A DNA stretch of 64,000 nt. Source: Tistlia sp040905785. GTDB taxonomy: Bacteria > Pseudomonadota > Alphaproteobacteria > Kiloniellales > DSM-21159. The first letter of the stretch is position 1. The number at the start of each line of letters is the position of its first letter. The notes under the pieces are model-generated. The model was given only the letters and a program-made list of their open reading frames with translations, had not been told where the DNA came from and did no database searches. Of the stretch, positions 1-7,921 are shown piece by piece. The translations under genes and the position numbers were made by a program. The stretch spans positions 1-64,000 of the forward strand of contig NZ_JBBDQW010000038.1 in the NCBI RefSeq assembly GCF_040905785.1, in the 5' to 3' direction.

Positions 1-54
1 CTCTCCGCCAGCCCACGATAGTGAATATCAGAAAGTGAACAGGAGGCGGAAGAG

Positions 55-891
55 GTGGGAGTGGTAACACCAATCATGGCCGCCGAGCTCGCCGAGCTCG
101 CTAACGCGGAGGTTCTGCATTCAGCGGCTGCCGGGGTTTCGCGCCTCTCGAAGCCCTTCCGCAAAGTGGCGAATCACGGCTTGGCCTACGCCATCATGCC
201 GCTGCTGAACCGGCTTAGCAGGCGCGGCTATGTGCAGTACCGGCCGGACCGTTACGCCCGTCGGTTCGCGGAGATATTGCGATACCAGGCCTTCTGGGAG
301 CAGGGCGCGACGGCCAACAATCGCGGTGACTATGCACGCCTCTACTTCCTGATCGCGACCGTCGAAGCGCTACAGAGCAGCAACCTGCCGGGATCTTTCG
401 CCGAACTCGGCGTCTACAAGGGCTGTTCGGCCAAGATTCTCAACCACCTTGCGCCAGATCGGCCACTCTGGTTGTTCGACACCTTCGAGGGCTTCCCGCT
501 CGAGCACGCGCGCGACGACCCTTCCTCGGCTGAGGCAGGCGGCCTCGCAGCAAGCTTGGCAGAGGTGCGGGACTTCGTCGGGGCCGCGCCGGACATTCAC
601 TATTGCCAAGGCGTGTTTCCGGAGACGGCGGCACAAGTGCCGGAGAGCGAGCGCTTCGCGTTGGTGCACCTGGATGCTGACCTCTACGCGCCGACGAAAG
701 CGGGACTGGAGTTCTTCTACCCGCGCCTCGTCCGGGGCGGCATCCTGATACTCCACGACTATCACAGCGGCTTATGGCCGGGCGTAACTTCGGCCGTGGA
801 CGAATTCCTCGCGGACAAGCCGGAGGGGCTCGTGCGCATTCCCGACAAGTCCGGAACCGCCGCGCTCACAAGATCGCGGGCGCCGACCTGA
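55..891 (+). CDS. TylF/MycF-type SAM-dependent methyltransferase
   Basis: This 278-aa protein looks like a class I S-adenosylmethionine methyltransferase of the TylF/MycF (macrocin O-methyltransferase) family. The SAM-binding motif FAELGVYKG is at about residues 115-123, DTFEGFP at 142-148, HLDADLY (a metal and catalysis type segment) near 205-211, and the closing strand GGILILHDY at 228-236. I chose the GTG at 55 because AGGAGG sits at 41-46, eight bases upstream; an ATG at 76 is an alternative. Family members methylate sugar hydroxyls in antibiotic or surface-glycan pathways. No sugar or polyketide genes lie in view, so the substrate is unknown. The real context is probably to the left of the window. 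Confidence 0.8.
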   Translation: MGVVTPIMAAELAELANAEVLHSAAAGVSRLSKPFRKVANHGLAYAIMPLLNRLSRRGYVQYRPDRYARRFAEILRYQAFWEQGATANNRGDYARLYFLIATVEALQSSNLPGSFAELGVYKGCSAKILNHLAPDRPLWLFDTFEGFPLEHARDDPSSAEAGGLAASLAEVRDFVGAAPDIHYCQGVFPETAAQVPESERFALVHLDADLYAPTKAGLEFFYPRLVRGGILILHDYHSGLWPGVTSAVDEFLADKPEGLVRIPDKSGTAALTRSRAPT

Positions 892-986
892 CGGCGCCTA
901 CCACGCCCGGTGCTGCCGCGCCGGCAGCCACCAATCAGCACGAGGGCCTCCTGCTAGACGCCGGGCCCTTTCGGGGAGGGAATGAC

Positions 987-1607
987 TTGCATTCGGACAA
1001 GAACAGATTGGCTACGAAGGAGAAGGAGGCGGCCACGCAGGGACGGATCGACGTGACCCACCGCCGCTACCGAGTTATTGCCGGCTACCAGGCCGAAACG
1101 GGCGTCGCGATCGCGTACCTGGGGATGCGCAAGATCGAGACGGTGCGTGCCGGGAACGTGACCGAAGCCCTGGAGGCTCTCAAAGGGACGCTCGACAGGC
1201 GTTTCGAGCACCTGAGATCCGAACGGAGCGGAGAAGTCCCCAGCGAAGCGGAGTACGACGAGGCGCTCCAGGTCCTGCGCGCGGATGTGCCCGAGCAGTC
1301 GATGGCGCTGCTGCTTCTCCTCTGCCGGCTGCCCGAGGTGTCGGCGACCTTGCCTGAGTTGGCGCTTCGGCTGGGCCGGTCGGAGCCCGCCGTGACGACG
1401 GAAGCCGCGCGGCTGGGCAGGAGGCTGGGCGCCCTCCTCGACTTCGCGCCCGACCCGGAGGGGCTCGACCGGCTGTTGGCGCCGGTGCTGTCCTTTGCGC
1501 GAGTGTCGAGGATCCGGCCCGGATCCCCGCAGATCCTCCGCCTCCGGCCGGAGATCGTCGCGCCTCTGCGCGGCCTGGGTCAGGGCGAGGCACGCGCGCT
1601 GCGATGA
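987..1607 (+). CDS. Unknown protein with possible winged helix, TTG start
   Basis: I do not recognise this 206-aa protein. The frame is open further upstream, but the best start is TTG at 987 because GGGAGGG lies at 974-980; the upstream residues look like non-coding translation. The N-terminal half has a short beta-rich stretch (YRVIAGYQ...GVAIAYLGMRKIE), and the second half (about residues 100-150) contains a helical segment that could be a winged-helix unit (LPELALRLGRSEPAV). It overlaps the next small ORF by the sequence ATGA at 1604 and lies in one direction with the macro-domain gene, so the three are probably one operon. No function is proposed. Confidence 0.5.
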   Translation: MHSDKNRLATKEKEAATQGRIDVTHRRYRVIAGYQAETGVAIAYLGMRKIETVRAGNVTEALEALKGTLDRRFEHLRSERSGEVPSEAEYDEALQVLRADVPEQSMALLLLLCRLPEVSATLPELALRLGRSEPAVTTEAARLGRRLGALLDFAPDPEGLDRLLAPVLSFARVSRIRPGSPQILRLRPEIVAPLRGLGQGEARALR

Positions 1608-1954
1608 GCGAGGATCCGACACGGAAGGACCGACCACTCGGCGGCTCGAGGGCCGCGCTCGACAGCTCGGAGACGGTGGGGCGGGCGATCCAGCAGCACC
1701 TGCTGGCTCGGCGCGCTCCTCCCGGGAGCGAGGAGATCCGCGACGCTCCCCCTCCGGAACTCGGCGAGGAACTAAGGCTTGAGCAGGAGGCGGCGGAGGA
1801 GGACGCGCGGGCTGCACCCGCGGCTGTCCGTCTCCGGGCCCTAGAGGAGGCAGGACATCATGACCATGCGCAATCGCCGTGGCGTCTTCATCGAATGCGT
1901 GGAGGGCGACATTGCGGACCAGCCGGATATGGAAGCCGTCGTCAACGCCGCTAA
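1604..1954 (+). CDS. Small hypothetical protein, coupled ORF
   Basis: This 116-codon frame starts with an ATG that overlaps the stop of the preceding gene (ATGA), typical of translational coupling. It is rich in charged residues (KDRPLGGSRAALDSSE, then many Glu and Arg), with no domain I recognise. Its last 32 codons or so run in another frame through the start of the macro-domain gene. That part reads like shadow sequence, so the ORF may be real only in its first 80 residues or may contain a frameshift. Moderate to low confidence. Confidence 0.35.
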   Translation: MSEDPTRKDRPLGGSRAALDSSETVGRAIQQHLLARRAPPGSEEIRDAPPPELGEELRLEQEAAEEDARAAPAAVRLRALEEAGHHDHAQSPWRLHRMRGGRHCGPAGYGSRRQRR

Positions 1955-2402
1955 TGCCGAGCTGCGGATCGGCGGCGGCGTCGCGGGCGCGCTGCACGCC
2001 GCAGCTGGCCCGGGCCTTGAGGAAGAATGCCGTCCCCTTGCGCCGATCCGGCCCGGGCAAGCGGTGATCACCAGTGCCCACCGCCTCCCGAATCGCCACG
2101 TGATCCACTGCCTGGGGCCTGTCTACGGCCGGGACCAGCCGGAAGACGTGCTACTGGCCGCCTGCTACCGCAACGCGCTGCACCTGGTCGAGCTGCGACG
2201 GATCCGCTCTGTCGCCTTTCCCGCAATCTCGACTGGCGCTTTCGGCTACCCCGTAGAGCCTGCGGCACGCATCGCGCTCTCGACGGTCCTGGACGAACTG
2301 CAGCACCTGACGACTGCCAGGCACGTCCGCTTCGTCCTCTATAGTGCCCAGGACGCTATGCTTCACGGGCGCATCCTGGAAGAACTCCATGACCGAACCT
2401 GA
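1860..2402 (+). CDS. Macro-domain protein, ADP-ribose hydrolase type
   Basis: This 180-aa single macro domain has the expected ligand-binding motifs in order: GDIAD (16-20), NAAN (29-32), the glycine loop GGGVAGAL (38-45) and ISTGAFGYP (124-132). Such proteins bind ADP-ribose and often remove it from proteins or hydrolyse O-acetyl-ADP-ribose (YmdB/TARG1-type families). Start: ATG at 1860 preceded by GAGGAGGCAGG. It is the last gene of a small plus-strand group with an unknown protein and a small ORF. No DarT-like ADP-ribosyltransferase is adjacent, so a toxin-antitoxin role is not supported here. Confidence 0.88.
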   Translation: MTMRNRRGVFIECVEGDIADQPDMEAVVNAANAELRIGGGVAGALHAAAGPGLEEECRPLAPIRPGQAVITSAHRLPNRHVIHCLGPVYGRDQPEDVLLAACYRNALHLVELRRIRSVAFPAISTGAFGYPVEPAARIALSTVLDELQHLTTARHVRFVLYSAQDAMLHGRILEELHDRT

Positions 2403-2580
2403 GCGCGCCATTGGAGCGCGCGCCGAGAGGCAAAACGCTTCTGAAGCAGGGCCCGTAGCGGCCCCGTCAGGCGCCGCGTCCGGACTGTCCGCCTCGTTGC
2501 GGCCTGGGTGGCAAAGGACCGCCCTTCGAGGCCGCAACGGTCGCCTTGCGTATCGGCACTCGAAGTGCGCCACCGAGTGC

Positions 2581-3792
2581 TCAGGAAGGCGACAGCCGGT
2601 ACAGGCTCGGTAGGAGCAGCCAGAGGGTGAGCGAAGCGGCGGTCGCATAAATCGACATCGCCAGGTACTGGAGCTCCAGGCTCACCCCTAGATCGAGCAG
2701 GACCCCAATCAGGCCTGGCGCCAAGGCAGAGGCGAAGACCTGGACCCCGAACGCGAGGGAGCGAATGGCACCGAGATGTCTTGTGCCGAAGAGCTCCGCC
2801 CAGATTGCGCCAAGCAGCGTCTTCGCGCTGCCGTTGGTGATCGCGCCGAGGACCATGAAGGCCGGCACGGCGTATCGAGAGTCGAACAGGCAGAGCACGA
2901 GCACGCCTCCAGCCATCGGAAGCAGAAACAGGGGCAGGAGCCGCCTCGCGTCGAGACGGTCGATGATCGCGCCAGTCAGAAGCGCCGCCAGAACGCTGAC
3001 GCCAGCGAAGGCGGGAAACCAGCTGACGAACCAGTCGAGCGTCCAGCCCTTCACCTCGACCAGATAGACCTGGTGAAAAAAGACTGCGGTCATCACAAAG
3101 GAAGGCGCGATCACACCAGACAGCAGCAGGAAGAACTCTGGCCTGCGTAGCACCTCCGCACGCGTCCATTGGCCATGGCGCCGTTCCGTAGCGAAGTTCC
3201 GGGATATCCTCTGCGTGGGTGGCTCGTTGCGAAGAAACACCAACACAAGCGGTACCGACACCAGGCACAGCGCGGCAGCCGCCACCAGCCACGTCGGACG
3301 CCACCCGAGAGTCCCGATCAAGGCTACGGCGACGATCGGTAGCGCAGCCTCGCTCGCGGGAAGCCCCAGCACCGCCAGGGACATCATCCTCCCGCGCCTG
3401 CGCTCATACCAGCGCCCGACGCCGGTCATCGAAAGATGCCCCAAGGAGCCCTGGCCGAAGAGGCGCAAGCCGAAGAGGATGGGCAGGAGCAGGATGACGG
3501 ACGTGTTGCTCGCCATAGCCGCGCAACAGACGGCGAGGCCGAGCAGCACGACAACCGCCAGCCAGCGGATCCGGAAACGATCGGCCAGGCCACCCGCCCA
3601 GATCAGCACGGCAGCGCTCGCCACATTGGCGAGGGTGTACAGGCCGCCGAAGGTTCCGTCGGTCAGTCCGAGTTCCGCCTTCAGCCACGGCGCGAAAAGG
3701 GCAATGAAGTAGGTCTGGCCAAAAGCCGATGAAAGCGTCATCAGGAAAGCAGCCACGACCGGTCCGGCCGGCGCCGGACGGCGCGCTTGCAT
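2581..3792 (-). CDS. MFS transporter
   Basis: This 403-aa, twelve-segment Major Facilitator Superfamily permease has the typical loop 2-3 motif (GGLADRFRIRW) after the second helix and a weaker second-half equivalent (GAIIDRLDARR). The frame is open upstream, but ATG at 3792 has AAGGAGAG eight bases upstream and begins just before the first hydrophobic helix, so I chose it. The presence of GxLGH-like and YERRRGRMMS segments fits metabolite or drug exporters. Substrate not predictable. It stands alone, convergent with the macro-domain gene. Confidence 0.85.
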   Translation of the reverse strand: MQARRPAPAGPVVAAFLMTLSSAFGQTYFIALFAPWLKAELGLTDGTFGGLYTLANVASAAVLIWAGGLADRFRIRWLAVVVLLGLAVCCAAMASNTSVILLLPILFGLRLFGQGSLGHLSMTGVGRWYERRRGRMMSLAVLGLPASEAALPIVAVALIGTLGWRPTWLVAAAALCLVSVPLVLVFLRNEPPTQRISRNFATERRHGQWTRAEVLRRPEFFLLLSGVIAPSFVMTAVFFHQVYLVEVKGWTLDWFVSWFPAFAGVSVLAALLTGAIIDRLDARRLLPLFLLPMAGGVLVLCLFDSRYAVPAFMVLGAITNGSAKTLLGAIWAELFGTRHLGAIRSLAFGVQVFASALAPGLIGVLLDLGVSLELQYLAMSIYATAASLTLWLLLPSLYRLSPS

Positions 3793-4249
3793 CCCTTTCT
3801 CTCTCCTTGTTGCCGACAGCGCGCAGGCCCGCCAGGACGGGGCGGCAAGGCCAACGCCACACGCCAGCGGCGGGCGGTCTCTGCCGGCGCTGACCGAAGC
3901 TGCCGAGACAGGTGCGAGGCGGAAGCGACAGGCTCGGCAGCTAGGCGATGAGTCGCTCGATAGCACCTCGGTGCCGCACCGACATCATCCGTCCGGGCAT
4001 GGCTGGGTCCTTGGACTCACTCGTCGGATAGCCTTGCCCCTGCGAGGCGGTCGCGAGCGCCGCATCCGGGCGGGAGCTTCCTTCGTGGCCGATTCGCGGC
4101 CTCACCTGCGATCAGATTGCCTACGCGCACCCTGGCCGTGTGCGCGCAGCTTTGGCGCCGCCGCGTGGGTGGTGACGCCGCCGTTTAGCGTTTGAGGGGA
4201 CTCGGGGCTTTCGGCTTTGCTGGCGCCAACCCCTGGGAGCCTACCTTCC
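3793..4249. other. Intergenic stretch, no supported gene
   Basis: This is 457 bp between the divergent MFS gene and an unknown gene. A 74-codon plus-strand frame at 3971-4195 has no ribosome-binding site or recognisable sequence, and I do not support it. The region presumably holds promoters for both flanking genes, but I see no clear sigma-70 pair or palindrome. Confidence 0.4.
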
Positions 4250-4975
4250 GTGAGCGCGCAGCCCGCCCTGCAGTTCGATCCCCTGGCCGCGGCCGCCTTC
4301 GTCGAGCGGCGCCGGCAGGATGCCGAGGCGCTGGGCCTGACCGTGCGCGTGCGCCGCGACTTCGCCGCGCTGCAGCGGCCGGGAGAGGCCGGCGGGCAGC
4401 CGGCGGGACGCCTGTTCGGCGCCGCCGGCTTCGACCTGCTGGCCGGCCGGGCCTTCTGGATCGAGACCGCCGACCTCGAGGGCCGGCGGGTGCACCAGCA
4501 GGCCATGCGCCACGAGGATCTCGCCGGCGCGACGGCGGCCGAGCTGCTGGAGAGCCAGCTGCGCCGGCTCTTCCCCGAGACCGCCGAGCGGCTGCCGGGC
4601 CCGCTCGACTGCGCGCCGATCCTCCACCGCCTGCGCGGCCGCCTGGTCTGGCACGGCGAGGCCTGGCTCGCCGAGAGCTGGCGCGGGCGCAACCTGGCGG
4701 GCCCGCTCGGCGAGCTCGCGCTCTGCCTGGCGCTGATCGAGTGGCGGCCGGACGCCATCCTCGGCGTCGCCAGCGAGCACGACACCCGCCGCGGCTACCC
4801 CCTGCGCGAGGGCTACCACCACGCCCAGCCGCTCGGCGAGCTCTGGCGCCTGGCGCCGAGCTGGCTCTACAGCGACGACTGGATCAATTGGGTCGAGGCG
4901 GACGAGCTGGTCCGGCTGGTCGGCCTGGACCGTGGGCGAAGCGAGTCACCACACCCACGGCCGGCCCGAGGCTGA
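4250..4975 (+). CDS. Unknown protein, possibly GNAT-like
   Basis: This is a 241-aa protein of unrecognised family. I chose GTG at 4250 (GGGAG at 4235-4239 upstream) over ATG at 4217. It starts with a segment suited to a helix (FDPLAAAAFVERRRQ), then a strand with charged residues, and ends with an aromatic region (SWLYSDDWINWVEADEL). The arrangement of a central LALCLALIEWRP segment and HDTRRGYPLREGYHH is loosely reminiscent of acyl-transferase (GNAT or autoinducer-synthase-like) folds, but that is only inference. Its 3' end overlaps the convergent 172-aa gene by 92 bp, unusual for two conserved genes. Confidence 0.55.
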   Translation: MSAQPALQFDPLAAAAFVERRRQDAEALGLTVRVRRDFAALQRPGEAGGQPAGRLFGAAGFDLLAGRAFWIETADLEGRRVHQQAMRHEDLAGATAAELLESQLRRLFPETAERLPGPLDCAPILHRLRGRLVWHGEAWLAESWRGRNLAGPLGELALCLALIEWRPDAILGVASEHDTRRGYPLREGYHHAQPLGELWRLAPSWLYSDDWINWVEADELVRLVGLDRGRSESPHPRPARG

Positions 4976-5402
4976 GGCTGAGCGGCAGCACCAGGCGGTG
5001 GTAGGCGACGAGGTGCGTCATATCGTCGAGCGTCAGTGCGAGGCGGACGTGCTGGGCGATCGGCCGTCCCGCCGCCGCGGCCTCCCCGTAGACCGCCGAG
5101 AGCGCCAGGGCCGAGGGCTCGCCGGGCAGCGTGCGGCGGCCGGCGACGGCCAGGGCGACCTCGCGGCCGTAGATCAGGGCCGTCGTGGTGCGCAGGCCGC
5201 AGTGCAGGTAGGGCGCGCCCTCGCTGGCCGGGGCGAAGAGCTGGAGGTCGGGCAGCAGCGCCTCGAAGCCCTCGGCCGACTCGGCCGCCTGCCCCAGGCA
5301 GGCTCCATGCCAGGCCAGGGCCTGGGCGAAGACCTCCGAAGCCGCGGCGAGCCGCTCGACGGTCAGGTCCTCGATCTCGAGGGCGGCGCCCGGACGCGAC
5401 AT
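4884..5402 (-). CDS. Unknown protein, PAS-like pattern
   Basis: This 172-aa protein starts two bases after the stop of the XRE regulator, so the two form an operon. The order of features (YLHCGLRTTTALIYGREVA, then LALTLDDMTHLVAYHRLVLPL) resembles the strand order of PAS-type sensory domains in alphaproteobacterial proteins, with no separate output domain. That is a weak structural impression, not a firm family call. Its C-terminal 30 residues, rich in Pro and Arg, overlap the convergent upstream gene and may be poorly conserved. Confidence 0.5.
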   Translation of the reverse strand: MSRPGAALEIEDLTVERLAAASEVFAQALAWHGACLGQAAESAEGFEALLPDLQLFAPASEGAPYLHCGLRTTTALIYGREVALAVAGRRTLPGEPSALALSAVYGEAAAAGRPIAQHVRLALTLDDMTHLVAYHRLVLPLSLSLGPAVGVVTRFAHGPGRPAGPARPPRPN

Positions 5403-5404
5403 CG

Positions 5405-5833
5405 CTAGCCTTCGACCTCGCGCGCGCCGGAGCCGCCGAGACGGCCGACCAGCGCCTGCAGGCGGTCGGCCTGGTCGTTGACTTCGCGCAGCTCTTCAGG
5501 CGTCAGCTGCTCGGCCGCCGAGGCGCCGAAGCGGTCGCGCATGAACTGGCGCAGCAGCGCGGCGACGTCGGCGCCGAGGTGCGCCAGGACCGGATCCGGC
5601 ACGCCCTCGCCGAACAGCAGCCAGTGGACCGAGACGCCGTAGAGCTCAGCCGCCTCGCGGAGCTGGCGCACGGTCGGCTCGGCGATGCCGGCCTCGACGC
5701 GCTGCAGCGCCTCCTCCGTCAGGCCCAGGGCCGTCGCCGCCTTGGCCCGTGCCAGCCCGCCGCGGGCGCGGCGCAGACGGCCGTTCAGGGTTTCCTGCGG
5801 CCGGTTTCCGGGCCGCGCGTTCCGGTCGGTCAT
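5405..5833 (-). CDS. XRE/Cro-type helix-turn-helix regulator
   Basis: This 142-aa DNA-binding protein has an HTH of the XRE type at about residues 18-72: ARAKAATALGLTEEALQRVE is the helix-turn-helix core, followed by the typical AELYGVSVHWLLFGEG end of the domain. The rest (about 75-142) is helical and probably makes dimer or partner contacts. It is the first gene of a two-gene operon with the 172-aa protein, 82 bp downstream of the hss stop codon on the same strand. The target is unknown; self-regulation of this operon is the usual case. Confidence 0.8.
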   Translation of the reverse strand: MTDRNARPGNRPQETLNGRLRRARGGLARAKAATALGLTEEALQRVEAGIAEPTVRQLREAAELYGVSVHWLLFGEGVPDPVLAHLGADVAALLRQFMRDRFGASAAEQLTPEELREVNDQADRLQALVGRLGGSGAREVEG

Positions 5834-5915
5834 GCCACAGGATTGCCACTTTGGGCCTTGACGTCGAGTCGTTTTGGTCGAGCAGGTCCCTCGAGCGGGC
5901 CCGCGCGGCGGCCTG

Positions 5916-7346
5916 TCAGACGATCCGGACGTTCTTGAACTGCCAGGGATCCTCGCGGTCGAGATCCTCGGCGAAGAGGGTCTCGCGGCGATCGAGCGGG
6001 GTCCAGTCGCCGTAGACGCCGACGACCGGGCCGAGGTAGGGCCGGCAGATCTCCAGGATCCGCTCGTGGTCCAGCTCCTCGGGCTCGACCAGGCCGCGCG
6101 CCGGGTTCTCGCAGGCCCAGATCAGTCCGGCGAGCACCGGGATCGTGACCTGCAGCGAGGTCGCGTTGTTGTGGGGCGCCAGGGCCCGCGCCTCGTCGAC
6201 CGACAGCCGCGAGCCGTACCAGTAGGCGTTGCGCGCGTGGCCGCAGAGCAGCACGCCGAGTTCGTCGATGCCGCCCGGCTGGACCTCCTCGACGATCAGG
6301 CGCTTGCTCTCCTGCATCTGCCACTGCCGGCCGCTCAGCTCGTGGACCGACAGCACCGCAGCGTCGCAGGGGTGGTAGGCGTAGTGAACGGTCGGCCGGT
6401 AGAGCGCGCCGGAGCCGCCCGGCTCGCGCACCGTCAGGTAGTCGGCCAGGGAGATCGACTCGTTGTGGGTGATCAGGAAGGCGTCGATCGGGCCGGCCAG
6501 CGGCGTCCAGGTGCGCACGCGGGTCGAGGCGCCGGGGCGCAGCAGGTAGATCGCGGCGTCGGAGCCCGACTCGTGGCGGCGGCCGTCGGGCGGCAGGGCC
6601 TTCTCGTGGCTGCCCCAGCCGAGCTCCGCCGGCTGGCAGCCCTCGGAAAAGAAGCCCTCGACCGACCAGGTGTTGACGAACTCGCCCGGCCGCTTCGGCG
6701 TCGTCGGCACCTGGGTGTCGCGCTCGGCGACATGGATCACCTTGACACCCAGGCGGCGCGACAGGGCGGCCCAGCCGGCGCGGTCGACGGGCGGCGCGGC
6801 CTCGGCGCCGGTATCGCGGGCGATGTCGAGCAGCGCCTGCTTGACGAAGTGGCTGACCATGCCGGGGTTGGCGCCGTGGGTCAGCACCGCGGTCGGCGCG
6901 CCGGGCCCCAGCGCCCGGCCGGCGGCCAGGGCCTGCTCGCGCAGGGCATAGTTGGTGCGCTGGGCGGCCGGCACCGAGGCGTCGGTGTAGCCGCCCGGCC
7001 AGGGCTCGATGCAGGTGTCGAGGTAGAGCGCGCCGCGCTCGGCGGCGAAGCTGAAGAGGACGATCGAGGAGACGTCGACCGACAGGTTGAGCAGGAAGTC
7101 GCCGGGCCCGAGGCGTGGCTCCAGCTCGGCGCGGTAGTTGTCAGGCGTCAGCGCCACCGCGCGGAAGAGGACGCCGTACTCCTCGGCGACCGGGCGGCCC
7201 GATTCGTCCGGCGACAGGATCTCGATCCGGTCTGGCGCGATCTCGAGATGGCGCAGGATCAGCGGCAGCACGCCCTGGCCGATCGAGCCGAAGCCGACCA
7301 TGACGAGGCGGCGGGAGAAGGCGAGATACTTCTTCGGCTCGGCCAT
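5916..7346 (-). CDS. hss: Homospermidine synthase
   Basis: This 476-aa NAD-dependent enzyme is of the bacterial homospermidine synthase family. It makes sym-homospermidine from two putrescines with release of ammonia, in the cytosol. The nucleotide-binding motif is near the N terminus (VMVGFGSIGQG, about 16-26). Conserved segments include THGANPGMVSHF, HNESISLADYL and the long C-terminal block with CENPARGLVEPEELDH. ATG at 7346 was chosen (AGGAG twelve bases upstream); the longer open frame is shadow. It is divergent from odc, which supplies putrescine, so the two genes form a polyamine locus. Length is normal for the family. Confidence 0.92.
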   Translation of the reverse strand: MAEPKKYLAFSRRLVMVGFGSIGQGVLPLILRHLEIAPDRIEILSPDESGRPVAEEYGVLFRAVALTPDNYRAELEPRLGPGDFLLNLSVDVSSIVLFSFAAERGALYLDTCIEPWPGGYTDASVPAAQRTNYALREQALAAGRALGPGAPTAVLTHGANPGMVSHFVKQALLDIARDTGAEAAPPVDRAGWAALSRRLGVKVIHVAERDTQVPTTPKRPGEFVNTWSVEGFFSEGCQPAELGWGSHEKALPPDGRRHESGSDAAIYLLRPGASTRVRTWTPLAGPIDAFLITHNESISLADYLTVREPGGSGALYRPTVHYAYHPCDAAVLSVHELSGRQWQMQESKRLIVEEVQPGGIDELGVLLCGHARNAYWYGSRLSVDEARALAPHNNATSLQVTIPVLAGLIWACENPARGLVEPEELDHERILEICRPYLGPVVGVYGDWTPLDRRETLFAEDLDREDPWQFKNVRIV

Positions 7347-7688
7347 CGGCTTTCGACGCTCCTGCTTGGGCCCCGGGCGGGCGCGGATTCCGGCCAGCGG
7401 CCGCTGCGCCGCGCCGCATAGAGAAAAGGGCCCGGAGGCGCAACCGCAAAGCCGCGAAGACGGTCGTGGAAGGTGTCGCCAAACCCTTAACGGGCCTCGC
7501 TTTCCCGGCTCCGCCCGCCTTGAAATTTTCACTTGCGCCGGCGGCCGAAAGCTCCATATTCCGCTTCCGACGCAAATGCGCACGTGCCTCTGGTCGTCCC
7601 GAACGGCCACGCAACGACGTCCCAGCGGATCTCGTTGATTTGGCCGCCGGCCCAAGCCCCAGGGCGAAGCCGGTACGGAGACGGTGCA

Positions 7689-7829
7689 ATGACGACACGC
7701 AGGCCGCTTGCGGCTCTCCCACACTACTTTTTCCTGGCGACACGCGACGCGACCTCGGCGCCCTCGCTGCGCTGGGACTATTGGATGCTACTCGGCCGGG
7801 ACGTGCCGTCGAGCAGTACGAGGGGCTGA
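7689..7829 (+). CDS. Candidate leader peptide upstream of odc
   Basis: This 46-codon ORF starts at ATG with CGGAG upstream at an 8-base spacing and stops inside the loop of a strong stem-loop. The peptide includes the segment LPHYFFLATRD near residues 10-20. In gammaproteobacteria the ornithine-sensing leader peptide SpeFL ends in a similar aromatic-then-arginine segment (HFFNAR). The likeness is short and could be chance, but the position in an odc leader makes an ornithine- or polyamine-sensing role plausible. No homology search was possible. Confidence 0.4.
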   Translation: MTTRRPLAALPHYFFLATRDATSAPSLRWDYWMLLGRDVPSSSTRG

Positions 7830-7856
7830 CGCCCAGCTTCTTCCCTCGCTGCTCGA
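7809..7856 (+). promoter_or_regulatory. Long stem-loop around the leader-ORF stop codon
   Basis: TCGAGCAG (7809-7816) pairs with CTGCTCGA (7849-7856) and, after a TA bulge, CGAGGG (7819-7824) pairs with CCCTCG (7843-7848). That gives 14 base pairs around an 18-nt loop. The TGA of the leader ORF (7827-7829) lies in the loop, so a ribosome stopped at the stop codon would prevent this fold. Confidence 0.6.
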
Positions 7857-7865
7857 GACCACGAC

Positions 7866-7898
7866 TCCCTTTCGGGAATTTCCGTGAACGGATTCCCG
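7866..7898 (+). promoter_or_regulatory. Alternative hairpins before the odc start
   Basis: CGGGAAT (7873-7879) pairs perfectly with ATTCCCG (7892-7898), with an inner CCG/CGG and a TGAA loop. The same GGGA (7874-7877) can instead pair with TCCC at 7866-7869. The two folds exclude each other, and the block lies 10 bases upstream of the odc Shine-Dalgarno, so it could control translation or termination. Confidence 0.5.
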
Positions 7899-7921
7899 CC
7901 GGCCCCCAGGAGCCTCCGCCG

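Larger units (their letters stand above)
7347..7921 (+). promoter_or_regulatory. Divergent hss/odc control region with structured odc leader
   Basis: This 575-bp region lies between the divergent polyamine genes. A weak promoter candidate toward odc has TTGCGC at 7533-7538 and CATATT at 7555-7560. If transcription starts near 7567, odc has a leader of about 350 nt. That leader contains a small ORF (7689-7829), a long stem-loop around that ORF's stop codon, and two mutually exclusive hairpins before the odc ribosome-binding site (AGGAG at 7909-7913). Alphaproteobacterial ornithine decarboxylase genes are known to carry the speF leader motif; I infer that this is such a leader, but a covariance-model search is needed to say so. 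Confidence 0.55.

Noticed and set aside
774..986. Upstream extension of the unknown 206-aa protein to an ATG at 774
   Set aside because: It overlaps the methyltransferase gene, reads as basic low-complexity sequence and has no ribosome-binding site, while TTG at 987 has GGGAGGG in the right place.
1860..2402. DarT-DarG-like toxin-antitoxin system based on the macro domain
   Set aside because: No ADP-ribosyltransferase toxin is adjacent and the protein is a single short macro domain without the DarG C-terminal part.
2344..2613. 89-codon ORF overlapping the macro-domain gene end and the MFS gene end
   Set aside because: It runs out of frame through the macro domain and antisense to the MFS stop, has no good start and no recognisable sequence.
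3971..4195. 74-codon plus-strand ORF in the 457-bp gap
   Set aside because: No ribosome-binding site, no recognisable family, and Arg/Pro-rich sequence typical of non-coding GC-rich DNA.
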